Positions 1 through 11,472 of a DNA stretch of 64,000 bases are shown piece after piece. The stretch comes from Ridgeia piscesae (Eukaryota > Annelida > Polychaeta > Sabellida > Siboglinidae): assembly GCA_025642075.2 (NCBI GenBank), contig JAODUO010000530.1:127001-191000 (forward strand), read 5' to 3'. A program made the translations under genes and the position numbers. The notes beneath the pieces were generated by a model. That model had not been told where the DNA came from. It searched no databases and worked only from the letters and a program-made list of their open reading frames with translations. How positions within the stretch are numbered: position 1 is the stretch's first letter; every line of letters begins with the position of its first letter.

Positions 1-3000
1 GTGTTGGAATGGCAGTAAGAGCCTCACTGCGCTCTATCGCGCTCACAGTCGTCGTCGTCACCTTGCGCTTCAACCACGTCCCTTGCGACATTTGCAGTGA
101 GTCCTGCACGGACTTCCTCGTCTTCGAGTTTTCTTGTTCCACATGTGTGACGCCAGGTCCGAGTTCAAGGATATCCTCGGCAACGTCTCGGCCGACCAGT
201 GTCTCATTGCCTTCAACGGTTACTCTGAAATATTCGATCGTGGTTACGGTTGTTTTCACTTTTGTCCCATTATCCAGGACCTCATCATGCTCCTGGACAT
301 CTGTCCTGCTTTGAACATCTGGACTAGCGACATCAGCCGCAATGGATTCCATCAGTTCGTCAGGGTGTACTGCTGTCACAGTGATGCGGGTAACTTTACG
401 TTTCTCCCACCGTCCGCCGGGCAGACCTTTCTGTGACTCTTGCACGGACGTTTTCGTCCTTGTGTTTTCTTGATGAATGTCCGTGACGCCTGGCGACAGC
501 TCCACGATCTCTTCATGGATGTCCTTGCCGACTGATATTTCCTCTGCATTTTCCGCCACGATGTAATGCTCAGTAGTAGTTGTGACAGTCTTGACCTTCG
601 TTCCGTCATCAAGAACTTCCTCATGCTCCTGGACATCAGTTCTCGTCTGGATCTCGCCTTCAGGGATCGGTGCTGGTACAGCAGCAAGTCCGTCCTCACG
701 CTGAATGGTGCTCACAATCATTCTGGTGACTACTCGCCTCACCCATGTTCCTTCAGACGTCATCTGGTGCGATTCCTGCACATACTTCTTTGTCCGAGTG
801 TTCTCTTGTTCCATGTGTGTGATGCCTGGTGCCAGCTCAACAATGTCCTCTTTCACATCCTTACCGACGGGCACCTCCTCGCCCTCGTGGGTGATCCTGC
901 AGTACGCAACGATGGTTGTTGTTGTTCTGACGACTGTGCCATCATCAAGGACCTCCTCGTGTTCCTGTATATCGGGTCGGCTGTGGACATCTGGATTGGA
1001 GATGTCGGCTGTGATGACTTCCAACAGCTCCCCGGGCTGTACAGAGGTCACAGTGACGCGGGTGACTTTACGCTTCTCCCAGCGACCACCAGGAAGGCCT
1101 TTCTGTGATTCTTGCACCGATGTTTTCGTCTTTGTGTTTTCCTGATGGACGTCTGTGACACCAGGACATAGTTCAGTTATCTCCTCATGGATGTCCTTAC
1201 CGACTGATATTTCCTCATTTTCTGTCACAATGTAATGGTCAGTTGTAGTTGTGACAGTCTTGACATTCGTCCCGTCATCAAGTACCTCCTCGTGCTCTTG
1301 GACATCCGTCCTTGTCTGGATATCACCTTCTGGGATTTGAGATGGCAGAGCAGTAATTCCTTCTTCTAATTGGATGCTTGTCACAGTTTTCCTGGTAATC
1401 TTACGCTGCACCCACGTTCCTTCGGGTACCATCTGGTGCGATTCCTGCACCGCTATCTTAGTTTTTGTGTTTTCCTGTTCCTCGTGTTTGACGCCAGGCC
1501 CCAGCTCAACAATGTCCTCTTTCACATCTTTTCCGACCGGCATCTCATCTCCCTCAGGGCTTATCTTGTAATACTCAACAACAGTTGTGACAGTGCTGAC
1601 ATTTGTCTCGTCATCCAGAATTTCACTGTGCTTCTGGATGTCTGTTCTGCTTTGAACATCTGGACTGTTTACATCAGCCGCAATGACCTCCAAAAGTTCT
1701 TCACGACGGACTACTGTCACTGTGACATGGGTCACTCTACGTTTCTGCCAATACCCATTTGGCTCGACTTTCTGCGAATCTTGCACGGAGGTCTTTATCC
1801 TTGTACCTTCTTGCTGTACACCTGTGACTCCGGGACCTAGTTCCGTTATTTCCTCGTGAATCTCTTGTCCAATGAGCACCTCTTTTGGTGTGTCTTCTTC
1901 AACATACATTATGTAATGTCCATTTGTGGTGGTGACAGTTTTGACAGTTGTCCCATTGTCAAGAACCTCCTCGTGTTCCTGAACATCTGTTCTAATGTCA
2001 ATTTTGCCTTCAGGAATTCCGGCTGGCACAAGTTCTTCAATAGGTGCTGGTTCTTCCTCAACAAGTCTGTCGACTGGCACTTCCTCTGAGACAGGAGACT
2101 CCGCAAGCATAATTTCCTCTTTCTCTTCTGGTTTTTCGGATAGCGGTGATTCGGCTGGAACAAGTTCCTCGACAGGTGCTTGTTCTTCTTCAACAAATCT
2201 GTCTGCTGGCGCTTCCTCAGAAACGGGAGACTCAACAGGGATCACTTCCTCTTTCTCCTGTGGTTTCTCAGACACTGGTGATTCGGCTGGAACAAGTTCA
2301 TCTACAGGTGCTTGTTCTTCTTCAACAAATCTGTCTGCTGGCGCTTCCTCAGAAACGGGAGAGTCAACAGGCATCACTTCCTCTTTCTCCTCTGGTTTCT
2401 CAGACACTGGTGATTCGGCTGGAACAAGTTCATCGACAGGTGCTTGTTCTTCTTCAACAAATCTGTCTGCTGGCGCTTCCTCAGAAACGGGAGACTCAAC
2501 AGGGATCACTTCCTCTTTCTCCTGTGGTTTCTCAGACACTGGTGATTCGGCTGGAACAAGTTCATCTACAGGTGCTTGTTCTTCTTCAACAAATCTGTCT
2601 GCTGGCGCGTCCTCAGAAACGGGAGACTCAACAGGCATCACCGCCTCTTTCTCTTCTGGTTTCTCAGACACTGGTGATTCGGCTGGAATAAGTTCTTCCG
2701 TTGGGACCGGTACGGCATCAACAACGCTCTCAGCAGCATCCACTTGCTCATACTGAACTCCTCCCTCAATCCACGTGACAACTATCCTGGTGACTTTACG
2801 CTTCACCCACGTGTCTTGAGACATCTGCAGCGAGTCTTGCACGGATGTCTTTGTCCTGGTATTTTGTTGTTCAACATCTGTGATGCCAGGTCCCAACTCA
2901 ACTATGTCCTCACTGATATCTTTTCCAATCAGCACAACACTGCCATCTGGATTTATTCTAGTGTAGTCGATCGTGGTTATGGTAGTTTTCACCTTTGTCC

Positions 3001-6000
3001 CATCATCCAGGGCCTCATCATGCTCCTGGACATCTGTTCTGCTTTGAACATCTGGGCTACCGACATCAGCCGCAATGGATTCCATCAGTTCGTCAGGGTG
3101 TACTGCTGTCACAGTGATGCGGGTGACTTTACGTTTCTCCCACCGTCCACCTGGCAGACCTTTCTGAGACTCTTGCACGGATGTCTTCGTCCTTGTGTTT
3201 TCCTGATGGATGTCCGTGACACCTGGGGACAACTCAACGATCTCTTCCTGGATATCCTTGCCAACATGTATTTCTTTGGTTATATTCCCATGAACTGTCA
3301 CAACGAAATGTACAATTGTAGTTGTGACTGTATTAACATTTGTCCCATCGTCTAGAACTTCCTCGTGTTCTTGTACATCAGTTCTGGTCTGGATTTCTCC
3401 TTCAGGTATTGGTAGAAGTTCTTCTGCAGGTGCCTGTTCTTCTTCAACAAATCTGTCTGCTGGTGCTTCCTCCGAGACAATTGACTCAACGGGCACTATC
3501 TCCTCTTTCTCCTCTGGTTTATCAGATATAGGTGATTCAGCTGTAACAAGTTCCTCAACAGGTGCTTGTTGTTCTTCGACAAATCTGTCTGCTGGCGCTT
3601 CCTCAGAAACGGGAGACTCAACAGGCATCACTTCCTCTTTCTCCGCTGGTTTCTCAGACACTGGTGATTCGGCTGGAATAAGTTCTTCCGTTGGGACCGG
3701 TACGGCATCAACAACGCTCTCAGCACCATCCACTTGCTCATACTGAACTCCTCCCTCAATCCACGTGACAACTATCCTGGTGACTTTACGCTTCACCCAT
3801 GTGTCTTGAGACATCTGCAACGAGTCTTGCACGGATGTCTTTGTTCTGGTGTTTTCTTGTTCGACATCTGTGATGCCAGTTCCCAGTTCAACTACGTCCT
3901 CACTGATATCTTTTCCAATTAGCACCTCGTCGCCATCAGAATTTATTCTGGAGTACTCAATCGTGGTTATAATAGTTTTGACCTTTGTCCCATCATCAAG
4001 TACCTCATCATGCTCTTGAACATTTGTTCTGCTTTGAACATCTGGACTAGCGACATCAGCTGCAATGGATTCCATCAGTTCGTCAGGGTGTACTGCTGTC
4101 ACAGTGATGCGGGTAACTTTACGTTTCTCCCACCGTCCACCTGGCAGACCTTTCTGTGACTCTTGCACGGACGTCTTCGTCCTTGTGTTTTCCTGATGGA
4201 TGTCCGTGACACCTGGGGACAACTCAATTATCTCCTCCTGGATGTCCTTGCCAACATGTATTTCTTTGGTTTCATACTCATCACCTGTCACAACGTAATG
4301 TTCAGTTGTAGTTGTGACCGTTTTAACATTTGTCCCATCGTCTAGAACTTCCTCGTGTTCCTGTACATCAGTTCTGGTCTGGATTTCTCCTTCAGGTATT
4401 GGCAGAAGTTCTTCTACAGGTGATTGTTCTTCTTCAACAAATCTCTCGGCAGGGGCTTCCTCCGAGACAGGAGACTCAACAGGCATTACCTCCTCTCTCT
4501 CCTCTGGTTTCTCAGACACTGGTGATTCAGTTGGAGCAAGTTCTTCCACAGGCGCTTGTTCTTCTTCAACAAATCTGTCTGCTGGTGCTTCCTCTGATAC
4601 TGGTGACTCGACAGGCATAACGTGAGCATCCTGTCTGTCTACCAGCGACACTACAGTTGTTTGGGTCTTTCGTTTCACCCATGTTCCATCCTCTGCTGTC
4701 TCGTCAGCTTCGTCTTCTGATGTTCGACTTGTTGTGCTATCCTCGTCAATATGAGTGATTCCTGGAGCCATTTCTAGGATGACCTCAACAATTTCTTTGC
4801 CGACAGGGACTTCGACAGTATCGTCTCCAGCAGTAATTGTTTTGTAGTGTTCAACTGTGGTTGTGGTAATCTTCACATTTGTTCCATCGTCCAGAACTTT
4901 GTGATGTTCCTTCACATCCGTCCTCTGTTGCACTTCGCTCTCCACAACCTCCGGTTCAAGTTCCACCTCTACCAGACTGATGACTGTGGTTGTGGTCTTT
5001 TGTCTCAGCCACGTGCCATCTGGCAGCGTATCTTCTGTCTCCTTGTCTGTTGTCTTACTGGTGACATCTTCTTGGTCGTCAGAGGCACCAGGTGCCACCT
5101 GAACAATGGTTTTGTCAATCTCTGTTCCAACTGGAACCTCTGTGGTTTCAACGCCATCGCTACGTGTCTTGTAAAACACCGTTGTTTTGGTTGTAGTTCT
5201 CACTGTGGTTCCGTCGTCCAAGACTTCATCATGTTGTTGAACATCTTCCTTAGTCTGAACTTCACTTTCCACGACCTCTCGCTGAACCAGAGTCACAGTG
5301 GTTGTGGTGGTCTTTCTCTTCACCCAAGTTCCATCGTCTGCAGTTTCCTCTGATTCGTCTTCTGACGTATGACTCGTTGTGTAACCCTCTTCAACATGAG
5401 TGACTCCAGGTGCCATTTCTATGACGACTTCATCAATATCCTTGCCTACAGGAACCTCAGTGACATCGTCTCCAATGGTGACTGTTTTGAAGTGTTCAGT
5501 CGTGGTTGTTCTAATTGTTACATCTGTGCCATCGTCCATGACTTTGTGGTGTTCTTTCACGTCTTTTCGTTGCTGCACCTCACTCTCAACAGCCTCTGGC
5601 TCCTCCGGTGCCGCTGCAGCTGCCATTGGAACCTCTTCTGGCGCAATGCTTTCTTCCACCAAAGTCACAGTTGTGGTCACAGTTTTCTGTTTCAGCCAAC
5701 TACCATCTGGCATCATGTCTTCTGACTCTTGCTCGTCTGTTTTCCTTGTTGTGTTTGCCTGTTCGACATAATTGACGCCTGGTGCCAACTCAGTGATGTC
5801 TTCGTAGACATCCCGGCCAACGATGACCTCTGATGTTGTTGTGCCTTCGGTGACGGTTTTGTAGTGCTCAGTAGTTGTCGTTGTAATCTTGACGGTGGTT
5901 CCATCATCCAGCACTTCATCATGATCCTGGATGTCAACTCTGGTCTGGACTTCGCTTTCCACTATTGCCAGACTGATGACTGTAGTTGTGGTCTTTTGTC

Positions 6001-9000
6001 TCAGCCAGGTGCCATCTGGCAAAGTATCTTCTGTCTCCTGATCAGTTGTCTTACTGGTGACACCTACAGCATCAACAGTACTAGCACCAGGTGCCACCTG
6101 AACAATGGTTTTATCAATCTCTGTTCCAACTGGAACCTCTGTGGTTTCAATGCCATCACTACGTGTCTTGTAAAACACTGTTGTTTTGGTTGTAATTCTC
6201 ACTGTGGTTCCGTCGTCCAAAACTTCATCATGTTTTTGAACATCTTCCTTAGTCTGAACTTCACTTTCCACGACCTCTCGCTGAACCAGAGTCACAGTGG
6301 TTGTGGTGGTCTTTCTCTTCACCCAAGTTCCATCGTCTGCAGTTTCCTCAGATTCGTCTTCAGATGTATGACTCTTTGTGTAACCCTCTTCAACATGAGT
6401 GACTCCGGGTGCCATTTCTATTACGACTTCATCAATTTCCGTGCCTACAGGAATCTCAGTGACATCGTCTCCAACGGCGACTGTTTTGAAGTGTTCAGTC
6501 GTGGTTGTTCTGATTGTTACATCTGTGCCATCGTCCATGACTTTGTGGTGTTCTTTCACGTCTTTTCGTTGCTGCACCTCACTCTCAACAGCCTCTGGCT
6601 CCTCCGGTGCCGCTGCAGCTGCCATTGGAACCTCTTCTGGCGCAATGCTTTCTTCCACCAAAGTCACAGTTGTGGTCACAGTTTTCTGTTTCAGCCAACT
6701 ACCATCTGGCATCATGTCTTCGGACTCTTGTTCGTCTGTTTTCCTTGTTGTGTTTGCCTGATCGACATCATTGACACCTGGTGCCAACTCAGTGATGTCT
6801 TCGAAGACATCCCGGCCAACGATGACCTCTGATGTTGTTGTGCCTTCGGTGACGGTTTTGTAGTGCTCAGTAGTTGTCGTTGTAATCTTGACGGTGGTTC
6901 CATCATCCAGCACTTCATCATGATCCTGGATATCAACTCTGGTCTGGACTTCACTTTCCACTATTGCCAGACTGATGACTGTAGTTGTGGTCTTTTGTCT
7001 CAGCCAGGTGCCATCTGGCAAAGTATCTTCTGTCTCCTGATCAGTTGTCTTACTGGTGACACCTTCATCCCCAACAACACTAGCACCAGGTGCCACCTGA
7101 ACAATGGTTCTGTCAATCTCTGTTCCAACTGGAACCTCTGTGGTTTCAACGCCATCGCTACGTGTCTTGTAAAACACCGTTGTTTTGGTTGTAGTTCTCA
7201 CTGTGGTTCCGTCGTCCAAGACTTCATCATGTTGTTGAACATCTTCCTTAGTCTGAACTTCACTTTCCACGACCTCTCGCTGAACCAGAGTCACAGTGGT
7301 TGTGGTGGTCTTTCTCTTCACCCAAGTTCCATCGTCTGCAGTTTCCTCAGATTCGTCTTCAGATGTATGACTCTTTGTGTAACCCTCTTCAACATGAGTG
7401 ACTCCGGGTGCCATTTCTATTACGACTTCATCAATTTCCGTGCCTACAGGAATCTCAGTGACATCGTCTCCAACGGCGACTGTTTTGAAGTGTTCAGTCG
7501 TGGTTGTTCTGATTGTTACATCTGTGCCATCGTCCATGACTTTGTGGTGTTCTTTCACGTCTTTTCGTTGCTGCACCTCACTCTCAACAGCCTCTGGCTC
7601 CTCCGGTGCCGCTGCAGCTGCCATTGGAACCTCTTCTGGCGCAATGCTTTCTTCCACCAAAGTCACAGTTGTGGTCACAGTTTTCTGTTTCAGCCAACTA
7701 CCATCTGGCATCATGTCTTCGGACTCTTGTTCGTCTGTTTTCCTTGTTGTGTTTGCCTGATCGACATCATTGACACCTGGTGCCAACTCAGTGATGTCTT
7801 CGAAGACATCCCGGCCAACGATGACCTCTGATGTTGTTGTGCCTTCGGTGACGGTTTTGTAGTGCTCAGTAGTTGTCGTTGTAATCTTGACGGTGGTTCC
7901 ATCATCCAGCACTTCATCATGATCCTGGATATCAACTCTGGTCTGGACTTCACTTTCCACTATTGCCAGACTGATGACTGTAGTTGTGGTCTTTTGTCTC
8001 AGCCAGGTGCCATCTGGCAAAGTATCTTCTGTCTCCTGATCAGTTGTCTTACTGGTGACACCTTCATCCCCAACAACACTAGCACCAGGTGCCACCTGAA
8101 CAATGGTTCTGTCAATCTCTGTTCCAACTGGAACCTCTGTGGTTTCAACGCCATCGCTACGTGTCTTGTAAAACACCGTTGTTTTGGTTGTAGTTCTCAC
8201 TGTGGTTCCGTCGTCCAAGACTTCATCATGTTGTTGAACATCTTCCTTAGTCTGAACTTCACTTTCCACGACCTCTCGCTGAACCAGAGTCACAGTGGTT
8301 GTGGTGGTCTTTCTCTTCACCCAAGTTCCATCGTCTGCAGTTTCCTCTGATTCGTCTTCTGACGTATGACTCGTTGTGTAACCCTCTTCAACATGAGTGA
8401 CTCCAGGTGCCATTTCTATGACGACTTCATCAATATCCTTGCCTACAGGAACCTCAGTGACATCGTCTCCAATGGTGACTGTTTTGAAGTGTTCAGTCGT
8501 GGTTGTTCTAATTGTTACATCTGTGCCATCGTCCATGACTTTGTGGTGTTCTTTCACGTCTTTTCGTTGCTGCACCTCACTCTCAACAGCCTCTGGCTCC
8601 TCCGGTGCCGCTGCAGCTGCCATTGGAACCTCTTCTGGCGCAATGCTTTCTTCCACCAAAGTCACAGTTGTGGTCACAGTTTTCTGTTTCAGCCAACTAC
8701 CATCTGGCATCATGTCTTCGGACTCTTGTTCGTCTGTTTTCCTTGTTGTGTTTGCCTGATCGACATCATTGACACCTGGTGCCAACTCAGTGATGTCTTC
8801 GAAGACATCCCGGCCAACGATGACCTCTGATGTTGTTGTGCCTTCGGTGACGGTTTTGTAGTGCTCAGTAGTTGTCGTTGTAATCTTGACGGTGGTTCCA
8901 TCATCCAGCACTTCATCATGATCCTGGATATCAACTCTGGTCTGGACTTCACTTTCCACTATTGCCAGACTGATGACTGTAGTTGTGGTCTTTTGTCTCA

Positions 9001-11472
9001 GCCAGGTGCCATCTGGCAAAGTATCTTCTGTCTCCTGATCAGTTGTCTTACTGGTGACACCTTCATCCCCAACAGCACTAGCACCAGGTGCCACCTGAAC
9101 AATGGTTCTGTCAATCTCTGTTCCAACTGGAACCTCTGTGGTTTCAACGCCATCGCTACGTGTCTTGTAAAACACCGTTGTTTTGGTTGTAGTTCTCACT
9201 GTGGTTCCGTCGTCCAAGACTTCATCATGTTGTTGAACATCTTCCTTAGTCTGAACTTCACTTTCCACGACCTCTCGCTGAACCAGAGTCACAGTGGTTG
9301 TGGTGGTCTTTCTCTTCACCCAAGTTCCATCGTCTGCAGTTTCCTCTGATTCGTCTTCAGACGTATGACTCGTTGTGTAACCCTCTTCAACATGAGTGAC
9401 TCCAGGTGCCATTTCTATGACGACTTCATCAATATCCTTGCCTACAGGAACCTCAGTGACATCGTCTCCAATGGTGACTGTTTTGAAGTGTTCAGTCGTG
9501 GTTGTTCTAATTGTTACATCTGTGCCATCGTCCATGACTTTGTGGTGTTCTTTCACGTCTTTTCGTTGCTGCACCTCACTCTCAACAGCCTCTGGCTCCT
9601 CCGGTGCCGCTGCAGCTGCCATTGGAACCTCTTCTGGCGCAATGCTTTCTTCCACCAAAGTCACAGTTGTGGTCACAGTTTTCTGTTTCAGCCAACTGCC
9701 ATCTGGCATCATGTCTTCGGACTCTTGTTCGTCTGTTTTCCTTGTTGTGTTTGCCTGATCGACATCATTGACACCTGGTGCCAACTCAGTGATGTCTTCG
9801 TAGACATCCCGGCCAACGATGACCTCTGATGTTGTTGTGCCTTCGGTGACGGTTTTGTAGTGCTCAGTAGTTGTCGTTGTAATCTTGACGGTGGTTCCAT
9901 CATCCAGCACTTCATCATGATCCTGGATATCAACTCTGGTCTGGACTTCACTTTCCACTATTGCCAGACTGATGACTGTAGTTGTGGTCTTTTGTCTCAG
10001 CCAGGTGCCATCTGGCAAAGTATCTTCTGTCTCCTGATCAGTTGTCTTACTGGTGACACCTTCAGCATCAACAGCACTAGCACCAGGTGCCACCTGAACA
10101 ATGGTTTTGTCAATCTCTATTCCAACTGGAACCTCTGTGGTTTCGATGCCATCGCTACGTGTCTTGTAAAACACCGTTGTTTTGGTTGTAGTTCTCACTG
10201 TGGTTCCGTCGTCCAAGACTTCATCATGTTGTTGAACATCTTCCTTAGTCTGAACTTCACTTTCCACGATCTCTCGCTGAACCAGAGTCACAGTAGTTGT
10301 GGTCGTCTTTCGTTTCACCCAAGTTCCATCGTCTGCAGTTGCTTCGGATTCATCCTCAGAGGTATGAGTTGTTGTGTTCTCTCCGTCAACATGAGTAACT
10401 CCTGGAGCAATTTCTAAGACGACTTCATTGATTTCCGTGCCTACTGGTACCTCAGTGGTGTCACGTCCAACGGTAACCGTTTTGTAATGCTCAACAGTAG
10501 TTGTTGTCACTTTTACCGTTGTGCCATCATCGAGTGTTTTGTGATGTTCCTGTACGTCCGTGCGTTGCTGCACTTCACTCTCAATCACCGCAGGAAGCTT
10601 CACAGTGGTTTTTGTCACCTTTCGTTCTTGCCATGCACCATCTGGCAAGGTGTCCTTGTACTCCTGTTCTGACGTTTCAGTCTCTGTCCCTTCCTGGTCG
10701 ACAGCGTTGACACCCGGGGCCAACTCATAGACGACTTCATCGATCTGCTGGCCAACGATGACTTCCGAACTGTTGGTGCCTTCTGTGATCGTCTTGTAGT
10801 GTTCAGTGACGGTTGTTGTTGTTTTGACAGTGGTTCCATCGTCGAGTGTCTCCTCATGCTCTTTAACATCTGTTCTAGTCTGCACTTCTCCTTCTGTCAC
10901 CTCAGGTACCTTCAGCGAGAGTACTGTCTCAGTGACATTTGTCTTCAGCCAGGTGCCATCAGACACTACTTCTTCGAACTCCTGCACGGACACTTCCCGG
11001 TTGGCGTCCTCCGGATAGGGTTCCGTGACATCTTGAGGCAAAATAAGTATCTCCTCCTCAACAGTAGTACCCACAAGCTGCTCGCCGGTGACGACGCTAT
11101 CGACGACACGTCCACCAACTGTGGTGATTGTGATAAGAGGCGTGTAATGCTTAGTGGTCGTCACCTTCCGCTTGATGGTCATGCCATTGTCCGCCTGTTG
11201 CTCCGACTCCTCGGTGGTGGTCTTCGACTCCATGGGACCCTCAGTGACATCATACACCGGCTGTGGCTCGCTACGTGTCTCACCAGCGACAACAGCCACT
11301 GGGGAGATCACATCTTCCGGTGTCCTCGAAATAGGCTCAGCCTGCGTCACCTCAACCGTGTCTGCCTCCGACACTTCTTGCGAGCGTGCTGGTTTCTTGC
11401 CCTCCTCGAAAGGCGATTCCTGCTCTGGCATTGCGCTTTCAACAGGAATCTGGCGCTCTTGCATAACCATCT
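1..11472 (-). CDS. Ank: Giant 3' exon of ankyrin: repetitive tail, at least 3,823 codons
   Basis: A 3' splice site (AAATTTCAG) precedes the first exon base. The first two bases, AG, complete a Glu codon with the G that ends the preceding exon, and the next codon is ATG at 11470-11468. From there the frame whose codons start at positions equal to 1 modulo 3 stays open to the left edge; I translated several separate stretches, including both ends, and found no stop. The protein has about 30 repeats of roughly 104-124 residues. Their consensus pieces are EVQTRTDVQEHDEVLDDGT, then a Thr run with EHYKTV, then VPVGTEIDE, ELAPGV, and finally PDGTWLKRK followed by TTTTVT. No catalytic motif, signal peptide or membrane segment is evident. 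The composition is Thr, Val, Glu and Asp rich. Giant ankyrin exons are known from several bilaterian phyla and act in axon organisation, in part through microtubules; function here is inferred from that. The exon is truncated by the window, not by a mutation. Confidence 0.95.
2040..2690 (-). repeat. 44-residue acidic spacer repeats (132 bp, about 5 copies)
   Basis: The 132-bp period is exact: the same 13-base landmark starts at 2148, 2280, 2412, 2544 and 2676. Each unit encodes 44 residues built from ESPVSEEAPADRFVEEEQAP and VDELVPAESPVSEKP, followed by a short charged E/K stretch. Repeats alternate between two variants (PEEKEEVM and PQEKEEVI), so the working unit may be a pair. The segment is Glu/Pro rich and probably extended or disordered. 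It separates conventional tail repeats and stays in frame with them. Confidence 0.9.
3405..3700 (-). repeat. Second block of 44-residue acidic spacer repeats (about 2 copies)
   Basis: This block has the same Glu/Pro-rich unit as the block at 2040-2690, here in about two more diverged copies. It shares with that block the sequence that follows on the + strand side (AVPVP, DAVES-type residues), so the spacer and its flank were duplicated together. The duplicated segment has a 990-bp offset: the landmark at 2744 recurs at 3734. Confidence 0.85.
4395..4622 (-). repeat. Third block of acidic spacer repeats (about 1.7 copies)
   Basis: These are diverged copies of the ESPVSEEAPA / DRFVEEEQAP unit. 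They mark the boundary between the diverged downstream half of the giant tail (below 4.7 kb) and the homogenised 999-bp array (above about 4.97 kb). Frame continuity through the boundary was checked around 4622-4680. Confidence 0.85.
4973..10330 (-). repeat. 999-bp higher-order coding repeat, about 5.4 copies
   Basis: Landmarks recur at exactly 999-bp spacing (for example 5400, 6399, 7398, 8397, 9396), so each unit is 333 codons and frame-neutral. One unit contains three sub-repeats with distinct signatures: one with VIVGRDV, PDGSWLKQK and an Ala-rich MAAAAAPEEPEA spacer, one with DDGTDVTIRTTTTEHFKTV and DDGTWVKRK, and one with TTKTTVFYKT and PDGTWLRQK. Neighbouring units differ by only a few bases, and the two around 6368-8365 look almost identical over a kilobase. 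The leftmost and rightmost partial copies are clearly more diverged. This is the pattern of recent unequal exchange or gene conversion inside a coding exon. Copy number could be misassembled. Confidence 0.93.
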
